Part shown: positions 12,576-25,131 of the stretch, piece by piece | How the letters are laid out: every line of letters starts with the position of its first letter | Numbering within the stretch: the stretch's first letter is position 1 | Assembly (NCBI RefSeq): GCF_954871325.1 | Contig: NC_088775.1 | Location: forward strand, 27,567,561 to 27,631,560 | Length of the DNA: 64,000 bases | DNA from: Gordionus sp. m RMFG-2023 | Taxonomy: Eukaryota > Nematomorpha > Gordioida > Chordodea > Parachordodidae | Direction: 5' to 3' | Made by a program: the position numbers and the translations under genes | Notes under the pieces: generated by a model | What the model was told of the DNA's origin: nothing | Database searches by the model: none | The model's input: only the letters and a program-made list of their open reading frames with translations

Positions 12576-12859
12576 ATAAAAATCTCTATTTGTTTCAGGC
12601 TTATTTTGATATAATCTCTTAATCAATTTCGTATATTTTAAAAGATAATATTTTTTGTTAAAATTAACCTTCTATCTTGTAAAAATATTTCATAACTATT
12701 TATAGACTAAGGAAACCCTGACGAAAGCCTGGCAAAAGAAAACCGAAGACTTTTCTTTTGTTCCGATTGATAAAAATTATTTTACATTATATTATTTTAC
12801 TTTCCCATTTGCCTTTTCATTATTATACGATATCTTAGTTTCGAAAATTAGTATTGTAA

Positions 12860-13745
12860 AATAAATCCAAAAACCAGACACACAACCCAAAGAAGACCCA
12901 ATCGCTAACATCCTTACCCCGGATAAATCTAAAGTAATTATCACAGACCAAGATTCCCAAGAACCCGTGTTAGGACCTTCAACGAGTCAACCTAGCACGT
13001 CACAACAAAACCCGAACCAAATGAACACGGTGTTACAAGCTATATCTGCGATCACGTCGTATGGACGACTTATCCGCTAATGTCCAAAAATGCAAATCTT
13101 TAAACCCAACTCTATTGCCAGATAAACCATGATCAAATTCGACGTATCTCCATCGTCGGAAGAATCGGCAAACGAACGAGACATACTTGAAAACATGCCA
13201 CAAGCACGTTTCCTAGCAGCACAACCACCAACACTGATAAACCCAATAACGACTCTGCAACAAAGAATCAATAAATTGAAGCTGATATGGAAAGGGCTAA
13301 AGAAAGATCTCATGCAGTCATAATGCAAAGCAAATTAAAGGGACCTCCATGCAATTTAGTTCCTAGCCAGGGTAGTCAAACGAATAAACGAAACTATTGA
13401 TGCGGGCATTTGCGACGCAGTAACTGAAAGTGTCCGTATATTGACTCTAGCAATACACTGGAATTGGCAAACTGCCAATGTCAACTGCCAGTATGAATGC
13501 TTAAGAGATAAAAATTGTCCCCGATAGACCCTTTCGGAAAGAGGGACGTACCGCCAGGGGTACGTCAACATATAGATCACCACAAAAGGAGGCGGCCGCC
13601 TCCAGGTGAAAGAAGAGAAAATAGATGCTTCATTGGATCGTCACTCACTACTGCTCTTCCTTTCTCCGCTACAACTACCTTCACTATTTCTTCCCCTCCT
13701 ATTCCCAATACCCAACGGCCCTTTTATGGGCCAAATACCCAGTAG
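12860..13745 (+). other. GC-rich decayed coding patch, possibly a gag/ORF1 fossil
   Basis: This block has much higher GC and CG content than its surroundings and reads as Pro/Ser/Thr/Gln-rich protein in alternating frames. Examples are QDSQEPVLGPSTSQPSTSQQ (about 12950), MDDLSANVQKCKSLNPTLLP (about 13060) and DVSPSSEESANERDILENMP (about 13135). Such composition is common in gag-like or ORF1-like proteins of retroelements, but no zinc knuckle or enzyme motif is visible. It could also be a host exon remnant. It is broken. I treat it as a fossil of unknown family. Confidence 0.4.
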
Positions 13746-13925
13746 CGAGAATAAGAAAAACTAAATAGAACAACGAAAAAGTAAAAAGTAAGAAAAAAAA
13801 ATAGAAAGTATAAAAAAGAAGCCAATATATATATACATTTCGATAAACCAAAACCCCGATTCCCTTCAGAAAGAAGTAAGAAAAACCCTCAACTGAGTAG
13901 TTTTAAAATATTTACTATTAAGTAT

Positions 13926-14460
13926 TGTTGTAATATTCGTTAAATTTGTACTTTATATTTAATTTGCATAAAGAGTTCTTTTGGATTTATTATTATAACG
14001 CGTGATAAAAATATTATATTTGAATAGTGGAGAACTAAAATAATTTAAGTTATGAATATTATTTATAAAGAAGATTGAAAAGAGTATAAAAACTCCAATT
14101 TTTACCATTCGTGAAGATCTTTTATAATTATTAACTTTTTTGTTTTTTATTTTTTATTTTTTATTTTTTATTTTTTATTTTTTATTTTTTATTTTTTATT
14201 TTTTATTTTTTATTTTTTATTTTTTATTTTTTATTTTTTATTTTTTATTTTTTATTTTTTATTTTTTATTTTTATTTTTATTAATCTTTTTTTATTATTT
14301 TTACTTTTATAATTTTGTTAATTTGATAATGTTATAATTTTGAATAAAGAATTAATTTGATTTCATGATTTCGTGATTCCTAATTATTATTAATTTCTTT
14401 TTTATATATATATTTATTTTCTATTTTTATTTTTAGGTCTCAAAAGCCTCACTTTCAACA
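13926..14460 (+). repeat. 5' LTR (535 bp)
   Basis: Left long terminal repeat. It contains an expanded 7-bp array at 14142-14268. Outside that array it is close to identical to the right LTR. Confidence 0.9.
14142..14268. repeat. (TTTTTTA)n microsatellite, about 18 units
   Basis: A near-perfect 7-bp tandem array inside the 5' LTR. The same place in the 3' LTR (about 16918-16940) holds only two or three units. This accounts for the 119-bp length difference between the LTRs. Confidence 0.95.
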
Positions 14461-16709
14461 TTGGTGCCGAATATTTTTAGGTTTTAAACTAGCTGCTTAC
14501 AACAGTATTACCTAAAATAAAGACCCAGGGGATTTAGATCTTCAGTATAATGCCAACCAAACTCCATACAAAAGAAAGAAATTCAAAACGGAAAAGTGGT
14601 AAGAAAAATATGAATTTGACAAGATGATATTTAAAATGTAGGTTGAAAAAGAGAAATTATTTTGATAAGATTAGGTTTATGTAGGAATATAAAATCTAAA
14701 ATTAAAGACAAAGGTAACATTCATAGTAGATAAGATATAATTGTGTTTAGTTATTTAAAGGTGATAATAAGGAATTTTATATTTAGAAGTTACTGGTAAA
14801 CTAAAAACCATTGGAATTTTGAAACTAATAGAGACTATGATATTTTAGATTTTAGAATTATTATTAATTGATCACTAGAAATAACCATGACAAAGAAAAA
14901 GAAACATAAATTGCGAAAGTTAATATTTAACTAATAGTTTGCTAAGATATAATAATTAAAAAATTCGGTGAATAAGATTAGAATATAACTTTATTGTTAG
15001 GAAATAGTTGATTAAATTCTTATTGAAGATTTACGTTTAACTTTTATTTTAAGGGCTGCGAGAGATAAAACAGCCTCAAGGATTAATGTGAATGTAGTAT
15101 ATTAGGTTGTAGATTAACCAAAAATCTTCATAAAGAGAAACAGCTTTCGTCATTAGAAAATTTATGCCGCAATCGAGCTCAATTAGAGATCGGATTTTTA
15201 TTTTTTTGAATCAGAAATAAGATTTGAGATCAATTATGCAACATTATTCTAATAATAACAGAAAGAAAAACATGCCTTAGAAATATACATATCAGTTTTC
15301 AACAACGGTTGTGCGAAAAATTATAATGATTAGATTTCACAAGTTCTTCAAAGACGTGGGGTGAAAACCATAGTTAGAGTTAAAGGGTTGTTCATAAACG
15401 TTAGTATGAAAACTGTTATGATTAGATGTCATTGATTTCTCAAACGTATATATGAAAAGAGATTTATATATTTCAGCAGTTTTTTTTTTAAAGACTTGAG
15501 TGTCAAAGAGTACATGAGGAAATAAATACACAATGATAATTTTTTTTTAAAAAAAAGATTTTGATATATATTTTAGAATAGGATGTTTAGATATAAATTT
15601 AGTATAGACATGGCTGAAAAGAAGATGAGGATCAATAGCTAAAGGATGAGTACAAGTAAATTGTTCAATGAAAATATGGGTCTAGGCTTCATTAAGGGGA
15701 AAGGGGTGATAGAATTTGATATATTTATATAATTTATTATATATATTTTTGCTACGTATTATAAATGTAAGATTTAGTATAATTTACGTCATTTATTAAA
15801 GGCAGAATTAGATTAGAGGAGATAAATGTAGACATTAGGATGAAGTTGGTATATTTATATATTTTATTAGTATATTTGAATTAGTTATTATATATTTGAG
15901 AATAAATATAAAAAAAGGATAAAATATTTCAGAAGTTATTTAAATAGATTATTTTAGGTAGAAGTAGATTAGATGTGATTACCTGAAACCTTAAGATAAA
16001 GTCGATATCGCAGCAAAGGCAGACTGTCGTAGAAGACCCGGAAGTCTAAAAGATGGATACGATTACAAGAATTAGAGGCAACAACCAATCAATTACAAGA
16101 GAAACTAGAAAACAAGCGAATTGATAAAAAGTATGGTCAAGACGTTATGCTGCAATCGTTAATCGCTGACCAATAATAGCCAATTATTACCGAGACTTTA
16201 GTCTAAGATACGGAAATCGACAATCATAGGAACAAGAATTCGTGAAAACCATCGTTTATCGCAGACCAATCAATTGTTTATCGAGATAAAGAGCTAATCG
16301 TGGATTACATGATAGAAAACAAGCTACGATAAATTGTAAAAAAAATTAAGACAGACTAGAAAAAAGCAAAAGTTGAAAAAGAAACTGGATGTCATCGATA
16401 ATCGTTCATCAAGCGTGGATCGTGGAAAACAGGCGTTTATCAAGTTCTTCAGTCGCCTACAGAGATAAAAAGCTGATCGTTTCCCAGGGTGACAAGCGAC
16501 AGAAGATAGAATTCAAAAATTTCAAGCGATGATCGAATACAAACGGTCGTTCGAAACCAAGAATACTAGACAAGAGTCAGCTTTCGTTAGAACTTAGAAG
16601 ACAGCAAAGATTAAGAAGATAGATATGGTGTATATATGAGGTCAGTAAAGTCGAAACCGAAAGAAGATTGATTATTCGCAGAATGTTGGGTCTAATTTAA
16701 GTGGGGAGT

Positions 16710-17125
16710 TGTTGTAATATTCGTTAAATTTGTACTTTATATTTAATTTGCATAAAGAGTTCTTTTGTATTTATTATTACGTGATAAAAATATTATATTT
16801 GAATAGTGAGAACTGAAAATAATTTAAGTTATGAATATTATTTATAAAGAAGATTGAAAAGAGTATAAAAACTCCAATTTTTACCATTCGTGAAGATCTT
16901 TTATAATTATTAACTTTTGTATTTTATTTTTTATTTTTATTTTTATTAATCTTTTTTTATTATTTTTACTTTTATAATTTTGTTAATTTGATAATGTTAT
17001 AATTTTGAATAAGGAATTAATTTGATTTCATGATTTCGTGATTCCTAATTATTATTAAATTCTTTTTTATATATATATTTATTTTCTATTTTTATTTTTA
17101 GGTCTCAAAAGCCTCACTTTCAACA
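16710..17125 (+). repeat. 3' LTR (416 bp)
   Basis: Right long terminal repeat, immediately after the purine tract and followed by the target duplication AGTAT. Confidence 0.9.
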
Positions 17126-17130
17126 AGTAT

Positions 17131-18826
17131 TTTTATAAAAAAAAATATTATCAGCATTAGAGCTATGCGAATCCACTTTTTTATGCTCGATACCGATCGG
17201 ATATTTTTGGATCAGAGCCTAATTTAAATTGGTACCAATTCTTATATTGATTTATTATTTTACTTAAATCTTAACCTTATTTTACTCCCAAATTAATGGG
17301 CATTTTATAATTTTTTTATGTAAAATTGTTTAATTAAACAACCATTGATTTTATACATATTTTGAATTTAATTTCATAAATGTGTGTATTTTATTATTAT
17401 TAATAGGTTGTTATTATATTTAAAAAAACAGTTATTACATACTATTACCACATTGTTAAAAAAATACCTATAAAATATTTAAACGGTTTTATAAAACTTT
17501 GAAGTGTATATTGGTTTCTATTCGATACCAATATTAAAACCTGTCCAGCCCTAGTTAAAATAATAAAAATGTTGCGCGCAAAGCTTATTTATTAGGGTTG
17601 AACTAAATCTAATAAATTAATATATTTTTCATCCTTGTAATCTTGTTTTTTTAAAGGTATACATTCCTATCTTGAATCATTTTTATAAGTGCATTTATAA
17701 TTTATCAAAACAAAGTATGCAATATTTTGATAAAGGATACACACATAACTAGAACCTTTTGCTTAGAAAAACTAAGGGTAGAATCTGTTCATATGAGTGA
17801 CCGTGTGGAGGGAGGCGGGTGATTTCTCCCCCCTTACAAAATTTGTTTGTTCTGTAAATGTCATTTTAGGTTAACCCCCCCCCCCCCCCACCCTTCTCTC
17901 TCTCCGAAAAATGTAAATAATATATATATATATAACTATAAAGAAGAATTTGAAAGAAAAATTAGTAAAAATTAATGTCAAATACGTGTATTGAAAACTA
18001 AAAGTTATTTATAATTTTAAAGATAAACAGTTAATTTGAATATAAAATTTGTAAGGATAATTGAAAGTTAGAATTGTAAAGGTAGTTGAAAGGTTTAAAT
18101 TGTAAGCAAATTAAATGACAATTATATGAAATAATTATTGATTGTATGTAGTCCAAAATGTAATTAATTCAAGAAAAGGGAAAGTTTTATAATTTTTACT
18201 TTATATTTTGATTTATATTTTAACGTTTTAGAATGATTTTGATTAACTATATTATTTTAATAAATTAATTTATCATCTATTCTTGTTCATAATAATCACG
18301 ACTTGTTCTAAACAATTATTAAATAACTTTTAAAATAACGAATTTTATATAAAAAAAAGCATTTTTAAATTTAAAAAAAAGTAGTAAACTTAAAATTATT
18401 TATTATAAAAATCTTTTATAGCTAAAGGCCAAGTAGACCTAAAGACCTCCAATAAAATTTATGGGGAAAACCCCGCCTAATAGTGCTTTCTCATCCCTCC
18501 CCTCCCCTCAACAAAATTTGTGTTACACTTATGGATCTGCAAAATTCAACTCAAGAATCGGGTCAGAATTTGTTATTTTTTATTTACATGTTGATGATTC
18601 TTCATACTGGTCGGGTTCGAACAAATTGGTCTCTTACATATCTCTACTAGAAGCCACAATTTACAAAAAAATGCATATCTAGGGAGAATATTTTTTTTCC
18701 TGATATTTTTTTATACGTCAATTTCATAATATATTTGGTTAGTCATTTTTAAGATGGTTCGCGAATATGAAGCTTAGAATATTTATAATTAGTAGAAATC
18801 GCCTTGATATATTATATAAGTAATTG
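17131..18826. other. AT-rich DNA with hAT-like end relic
   Basis: No gene is supported. At 17805-17925 the order GTGATTTCTCCCCCC, AATGTCATTTTA, a C14 tract, then CTTCTCTCTCTCCGAAAA resembles the left end of hAT-I (47343-47465), so a diverged relative probably ended here. At 18435-18530 a C-rich segment with CCCCGCCTAATAGTG may be another relic. The rest is AT-rich single-copy-looking sequence. Confidence 0.45.
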
Positions 18827-19231
18827 CAGGCGCGTACGCAGGAATTTGGTCTGGGGGAGGGGGGTAGGGATAATAAATTTTTTTGAGAAATATTATTTTT
18901 TTTAAAAAATATCAAGCATAAATTTATTAGGACTAATAACTATTCCTAATACACAATTTTAAATTAATGTGAATTATAAAAAAATTATATGTATAGAATC
19001 ACTTAAATGACCCAAAATAGAAATTTGAATTTTTTGAGCCTTTGCACAAAATGTTTCTTAGGAATGATTGTATTTTGTATGTTATATATTTACAATGTAA
19101 AATCCAATCTTCGTTGGGATTGAGCTAATTTTTCAATTATCTCATCCTTGCTTGTCGTCAAATGCCTATGAATATTCAAAAGATCCAAACCTTTCAAGCT
19201 ACTTTCACATGTTGTAGGTATGTTTTTCAGA

Positions 19232-19678
19232 GACCTGCAGGCCAGGCCCCTGGGCCGGACAGTATTTTAATTTTTTTAAATATACCCGGGCTGGGCCCGA
19301 AATTTTTTTAAAAAAACACCGGGGCCGGACCTGAATTATTTTAAAAAAAACACCCAGGCTGGCCTGTATTTTTTAAAAAAGCTTATATTTGAAATCGTTA
19401 TTATTAGCTAAAAAAAATCAAAAATAAATTTAATTTAAATCCGGGCCGGGCCTGAAAATTTTATTTAAAAAAAAGCCGGGCCGAGCCTGAAAATTAAAAA
19501 AAAAAGCCGAGCCGGGTCTAAAAATTTTTTAAAAAAAAGCTGGGCCTGGCCTGAAAATTTTTAAAAAAAAAGCCGGGCCGGGCCTGAAAATTTTTTAAAA
19601 AAAACCCAGGCCGGGCCGTAAAAAATCTTTAAAAAAAATCCAGGCCGTGCCCTGCAAATAGTACTTCTGCAAGCCTCT
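19232..19678. repeat. CCGGGCC repeat block, possible nested MITE in family A
   Basis: About a dozen degenerate units of roughly 33 bp alternate GGCCGGGCCTG with A/T tracts (GAAAATTTTTTAAAAAAA). The block starts CAGAGACCTGCAGG and ends CTGCAAGCCTCTG, inverted repeats that look like hAT ends. The same block occurs in family A copies 2 (about 38545-38853) and 3 (about 52547-52882), so any nesting happened before the family spread. Confidence 0.75.
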
Positions 19679-19689
19679 GTTAATCTTCT

Positions 19690-20560
19690 TAAAAAAGAGT
19701 GTTCTCACATTAGTATACTAATTGGAAGAGTTTATAAACCCTTTTAATACATTGGAAATTTAATCTAAAATGTGTTTGAAATAATGCAGAGCATCCATAG
19801 CATTTTTTGGGACTATATCAACCATAGTTAATCTTATAAACATAGTTATTTAGCTAGTAAGGCATCATAAGATACTTTAACATCTTCATAATATAAATCT
19901 AACAAATATTTTTTTTTCTATCACCAACTGAAAAAGGTTGGGAAGGCTTTTGTGGAAGTAATATTTGCAGATGTAAGTGCTGCATGATGAATTAAAAATT
20001 CATTTATTTGGGTTATAAATGTATCTGCATCTAAGATATACTCTTCTACTGATCCTATATTAATGTTTTAACGATGAGCTTGCCTTGCTACAAGTCGAGG
20101 GAGACATATATTAAACACGTATAGCTCTGCTTTTGACTCAACAATAAAATATATAATATGAAATTCTTCATCAACGCCCTAATTTCCTTGAGTTCTGATA
20201 AAATGCTTTCCGCTATTCTCATCTTCTTAATCAAATCAATGTCATGTTTTTGAAAAGTAATACTTAAAATAGTTGTATAATTAAATAATACATTCTAATG
20301 AGAAATAAAATTTGGTATAAGCATTCAATCCAATAATTTTCTTGCTTCTGAGGAAATATTTCTTTCAGACCATTGTGATATTTCAGTAATAGCAAATAAT
20401 TGGCTCTTCTAACTCCTTAATAGCTGTTAGTGCTTGATGGAAGAGGCTCTATCTCGTTGGACAAGGTTGCAATTTCTTTTTCCCTGTTGGAACAGAAGTT
20501 TCAGAAATAATTATTATTTGACTAGAAATTTGAAAATGGTAGATAAATATTACGCCACTA
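19690..20560 (-). pseudogene. Family A hAT transposase remnant
   Basis: Minus-strand pieces match the transposase tail better seen in copies 2 and 3. They include the ISQWSERNISSEARK-like helix (about 20380), the KMRIAESILSEL-like helix (about 20220) and a TIPKNAMDALHYF-like segment (about 19800). This is the order expected of DUF4371-type hAT transposases near the C-terminus. The N-terminal finger and much of the catalytic core are absent. Multiple stops and indels; not functional. Confidence 0.65.
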
Positions 20561-20822
20561 AAAATTTGAAAATAATAAGTCCAGAAAACTTGAAATCGTA
20601 TTAATTGATAAAATAACTTATGAATGTGATAATAAATGTAATAAAATATATATTTAATATGAGATACAAATAAATATTAACAAATATAAATTAATATAAA
20701 CAATAATATTTTTGAAAAATATATCCAGCATCTGCATTTTTTGGCTTTGGGGGTGGGGGGGGGGGTGGGGGGGGATTTGTCCCCCTGCCCCCCCCCCTGC
20801 TGCATACGCCAATGAGTAATTG

Positions 20823-21941
20823 TAATAGGAGACCGTTTTAAATTATATGTTCACTTTTAAATGAATAAGCTAAATAGCATAAAACACAAAAATGACAATT
20901 ATGCAAAAATTTTGTTTCGAGGTTCAGAAAATTTTCTCAGAGTAGGGCCACCAAATGCCTCCCTGTAATTATGGCCCTGAACATACTGCTCTTGTAAAAG
21001 TATCTAGAATATAAATATACAAGATCAGAGAAGTTAATTAAAGATTATAGAAATTATCTTAGACACTCATCCAATATTGATTATAAGGCAGGTTTCATAA
21101 TTCTATCAAAAATCCTTATCCAAATTTGTATTAAAGATTGGTATATGAATTTATACTAATATCTTATAATGAATTTAGATAAAATATCATAGAAGTATAA
21201 TAAAATTGGCCCATAGTAAAACCCTTATCATATTTATTTTTCATCAGATCAATTGAGTTCGCTTGCCAATTAAAGCCACGAGTAAGATTTGACGCAGTGG
21301 CAAAAAATAGAATTAGAAAGCCAAATTAAAAAATAGTTAGTGGTTTTGGTAATACAAATAGTGGAAATATTTAGGGTTCCTTTCTTTTCTTTTTGTTAAT
21401 ATTAATAATTGATTTTATTCGATAGCAACGGTACCTAAAAATATTAAAAAAAAACTAATTCTATTACTATTTTGTAGATAACTTAATTGTGCTGCACGAA
21501 AGGTTTAAATAAAAGATTTGAAATGGTATTATATTTTTCCACCTTTATAAAGGAAAAAATTTTTTTTTAATATCTGGTAAACCAGTTTAATTTCACTCTT
21601 GAAAAATCCGGCAACTCCCTAATTTTACCAAAATTTTGAGCCCCATTTAAACAAATTCTTATATCTATAAAAATCATAATGATTTTTGATCTAAGCGGTG
21701 CCCAAATTAAACACTTTTTACTGTATTACAATAATATTATAAGTACGCATAAGTTTATTGTTATTTATATTTAATAAATGGTTTTTTTAAATTTGTAAAT
21801 ATGGTTTATTATGTTAGCCATAATATATATGGTTTAAAAATTAACTCAATTTCGATATTTATAAAATAAAATAATAATTATTAAAAAATATCCATTATTT
21901 GGGAGGAGGGGGGTGGGGTAATTTGGGTACGTGTCGCCTCT
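20823..21941. other. AT-rich stretch 3' of the host gene, no gene seen
   Basis: No supported coding or RNA feature. Just 3' of the minus-strand gene (21902-21920) the plus strand is a G-rich run (GGGAGGAGGGGGGTGGGG) that could form a G-quadruplex. Confidence 0.4.
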
Positions 21942-21947
21942 TTTATT
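21942..21947 (-). terminator. AATAAA poly-A signal overlapping the stop codon
   Basis: On the minus strand the last codons read ATT-CAA-TAA-AAG, so the stop TAA (21945-21943) lies inside the hexamer AATAAA. This would give an extremely short 3' UTR. Confidence 0.6.
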
Positions 21948-24900
21948 GAATCATTCTACCATTCGAAACAGATGTTTCCTTCTCGAAAAGCTTCACATTT
22001 TTCCTGTACTTGCTTTCTTCCTTTCCGCACATTTTGTTAAGATTTTCGGCCTTTTCGTAATTTTCACTCAACCAACCCTCCAATTTTTTATTGTAATACC
22101 TAAGAGCATCTATTCTTTTCTGCAATTCATCAGCGTCCAGGCAAGTATCATCCGGAGACTCCACCACTGACGCGTATTTCGACATTTCGATCTATAAAGT
22201 TTGTTGACATTAACGATAAAATACTATATGTATATATATATATAAACTTAACATCTTAAATATAGACTTCTACCTAAATATCCTAGTAGTTTTGTGGATA
22301 ATAAATCAAAATACACCTTTTTTGAAACTATATTTTTTTTTAAAAAAGAAAGGCATATAATTATTTTACCAATCAATTGCAAAGATCCGAGTGAAATCTT
22401 TACGACTCAACTTTTCTGATCATAACACATCTTTCCCACAGGAAAAAAGTACTAAAAAATAATTGTTAAGTTTAATACGGGAGCCTGTTATGTATATACT
22501 ACACCAAGTTGATAGTATTTTAATATTTTATAAAGGTTAAAAAATCATACAATTCCTATACTCTAAATATATAGTATATCATTTTTTTTAATTAAATAAA
22601 TTTTCTCAAAAATTTTACGTATGATTAACGAATTCGTAGAATGGCAGTAATCTCTCATAAGTTTAGTTGGTGCCAAAAGTCACTAAGCCAAATAAAAAAG
22701 TATCGGGAGGGGCAATAAAAGATTTATATTTATGATTATTATATGATCACAATTAAAGAAACGAGAAATAGCCGACAAAGCAAACATTAGGCTAATTAAT
22801 TTCATATTCTAATAAAATATTAAATTTTTAATAATTTAACATTGACCTGATTACACTCATTGTCAATAGCATCCAGCGTTTATCTTAAACAGACTTATTT
22901 CTCAGTAGAACTATTTACCACCATCTTGCCCATGTTTTTAAAAGGCTCGATTGAAAACGCCTAACTCATTATTTTAAGCAAAATATATTACCAAAGCCTT
23001 GCTCATAGAAGGCAGAATGGTTTGGACATCTATTAATGAAAATCACGAGGTTTACGTAATATTATTTTGGCTGAAATCTTGATTTTAAAAATTGGCCAAA
23101 TTAAGCCGTCTAATAACATTAGTTGTAATCTTAGTCTTGCTTCTGTGTTAATGATTAATCAATGATTGAAGAAAAGAAATTTATTTACATTTACGAGCAC
23201 TTAAAAAATCTATCGATTACTTCGCGAGCTATGTATATAATATTTAATATCGGTATTGATGGTCACTTTAAATTTATCTTTAACAACTTTAATATTATCT
23301 TATTTTTGTATATATACCTCTAATATATAAAGTAGATTTAGAAAAATTGAAACCCATTTACAAATACGCAGATAATTTTTAAAAAAATAACTCATTTAGA
23401 CTATTGCCCGTCATTTTTCCTTTCAAAATTCTAATTAGCTATTTTGAATAGTGATTTTTGGGTTTAAATAAACACATTTAAACCTATTTAAAAATAATTT
23501 TATCACCTTCAGTATATCAAAATCTACAATTTGAAAAAAATAGTATTTCTGCTTCTTTTCCCAATATAATTCAGAATGCAAAATGAAAATTAAGTTTAGC
23601 TGACGTGGCCTTATCCCTTTGACCTAATAAGTAAGGACTTAATAATTTTGAAAGTTTTTAAAAAATCTAATTATTATGAATGAAAACTAACTTGAAAAGG
23701 TGCTTCTAGATTTTTTTGGCGGGCATTATTGATAAATGTCGGTTGCGGTCGGTTGGTCTCGTAAGAGCTTGTAGGTGAAGAGTATCCTTCCTTCCCCAAC
23801 GAGTTATTTCGCCAACCGGATAGCAAATTTCTTTCCAACCTTGCAAAAAACGAATTCAGGGGATCCTCCCATTCTTCTGCCAAATCTTTGGACAAAGATG
23901 AATCTTTCTTTTTTATGATGATTTTGTCTAAGGATTCGATCCGCTTTGGGACAATTTTGCTCAAGGAATTTATGTTGTTTTTGTTGAAGCATTCCATCCT
24001 CTTAGCGACGTCTGTACTCAAGGTCTCTTTCCTAGTTGATGCTTCCGGGAAGATGGGAAGATACATGTCACTATCTTGCAGCTTGTTTTGAATTGGTTTG
24101 TGGATCATTTTTTCTTTATAAAATTCTGATGTTGTTTGACTCGAATTATCGACCATGACACTTTTTTTGTCTCTCTCATTTCGCGTGGAAATTATCAGAT
24201 TCCTCGATGGTGACACTCCGGAAGTACTAGACCCTTGACTTATTTCCTCAACCACGAGTCCGCTTTGGTTATTCGGATCTTTGACGTACTTTTGCAGTTT
24301 ATCGATCGAACCCATCGAAAATTTTTTCTTCAAATTTTCGAAAAAGGTGCCAACGGAGGATTTTTTTTTGCAAAGGGTATTTTCTATCTCCCTCGGCTTC
24401 AATTCGAGAGCTTTAAAAGTGTCTTTGGAACCCTTGTATACTACCTTTATATCCTCCGATTTTTTCATTACAGGTGGCAGCTTCCTTACAAAGGAAATTC
24501 CACGAGAATGACCAACGACTATGAGATCATCTTTGCTTTTATTGTAATTAGAATTTTCTAGGGTAGAAAATTTGCTAAATGATTTCGAAAATACAACAGG
24601 TTCCTAATAATTTTTTTTTTTGCAAATTATTTCACAGATAAAATTTAATGTTGAACCGATGACATTAACACCAGCCTAGATTGTCGTTTCATGCATTAAA
24701 ATGCGTTAAAAGGTGTACATACTTTTATGTTAGCAATTGAAAATAATTTAGACAAAAAAGGAATTTAAACAAAATACCTTTTAATGGCGGAATTGACTAT
24801 AGCTGACTTCAATAAATGTACCCTTATAATAATATTAATGTCAATCGTGTTTCCCTATTAAAGTTTAAATAACAGTCACGCGATAAAATTGTTTATAAAT

Positions 24901-25073
24901 TACCTCATACAAACTAGAATCCGCCTTTCTGTCAATGCTAATGGATTGAGATCTCAGACTCTTGGATCTCTGTTGTTTGGAGGTTTCATAATATTCTATA
25001 GGGCTGGGAGTACGATTCATCTAAGTAATGAGAAAGCTTAAGGAAAAAGATAGAACTGTGCAAAACTTACCAT
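21943..25073 (-). CDS. Probable intact host gene, 3 coding exons, unknown function
   Basis: Best host-gene candidate here. Coding exons on the minus strand: 25020-24904 (39 codons, MNRTPSPIEYYETSK...), 24603-23692 (304 codons) and 22191-21943 (82 codons plus TAA), about 425 residues. Introns are GTAATT...TTATTAG (24604-24903) and GTTAGT...TTTATAG (22192-23691), both phase 0. A further 50-bp GTAAGT...ACTTAG intron (25021-25070) lies just before the first ATG; an ATG at 25073-25071 ends the preceding exon in frame, so the start could be there. The protein is Ser/Lys-rich and probably disordered, with basic FFENLKKKFSMGS near the middle and a likely coiled coil at the C-terminus (DELQKRIDALRYYNKKLEGW...). 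I do not recognise the family. The exons have no internal breaks and are GC-richer than their surroundings. The link to the last exon is inferred from splice phase; that exon could instead be a separate 80-residue gene starting at 22185. Confidence 0.62.
22930..23123. mobile_element. Diverged TAGTGTTGTT-type hAT MITE in the host gene intron
   Basis: About 190 bp with the layout of the MITEs at 55114 and 59047. The left arm contains TAAAAGGCTCGATT and CGCCTAACTCA. The middle contains TTTGGACATCT. The right arm contains TTTTGGCTGAAAT, ATTTTAAAAATTGG and GCCGTCTAATAACA. Many substitutions show it is older than the other two. Confidence 0.7.
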
Positions 25074-25131
25074 ATAACAGAAACATTAGAAATTAGATTT
25101 TATTAGTAGCAAAAAAATATATGAGAAATCA

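Larger units (their letters stand above)
13926..17125 (+). mobile_element. Young LTR retrotransposon without recognisable genes
   Basis: Two direct repeats bound this 3.2-kb element. Each begins TGTTGTAATATTCG and ends CACTTTCAACA (TG...CA), and the pair is flanked by the 5-bp duplication AGTAT (13921-13925 and 17126-17130). Directly after the first LTR is a possible tRNA-primer site (TGGTGCCGA, 14462-14470). Directly before the second is a purine tract (AAGTGGGGAG, about 16699-16708). The 2.2-kb interior shows no capsid, protease, reverse transcriptase or integrase motif; about 15990-16680 is GC-richer and Gln/Glu/Lys-rich, perhaps a former gag-like part. Outside a variable T-rich array the LTRs differ at only a handful of sites, so the insertion is recent. 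Such elements usually depend on a helper. Confidence 0.88.
18827..20814 (-). mobile_element. hAT family A, copy 1
   Basis: Left end CAGGCGCGTACGCAG, right end CTGCATACGCCAATG, flanked by the perfect 8-bp duplication AGTAATTG (18819-18826 and 20815-20822). Copies 2 (37451-39285) and 3 (52090-53958) share its whole layout: a GC-rich CCGGGCC repeat block near one end and a decayed transposase on the strand opposite to the left-to-right order used here. G tracts lie at 18854-18868 and 20749-20774, immediately inside the ends. Confidence 0.92.

Noticed and set aside
14140-14337. 65-codon Phe/Leu/Ile-rich open frame
   Set aside because: It is translation of the (TTTTTTA)n array in the 5' LTR, not a gene.
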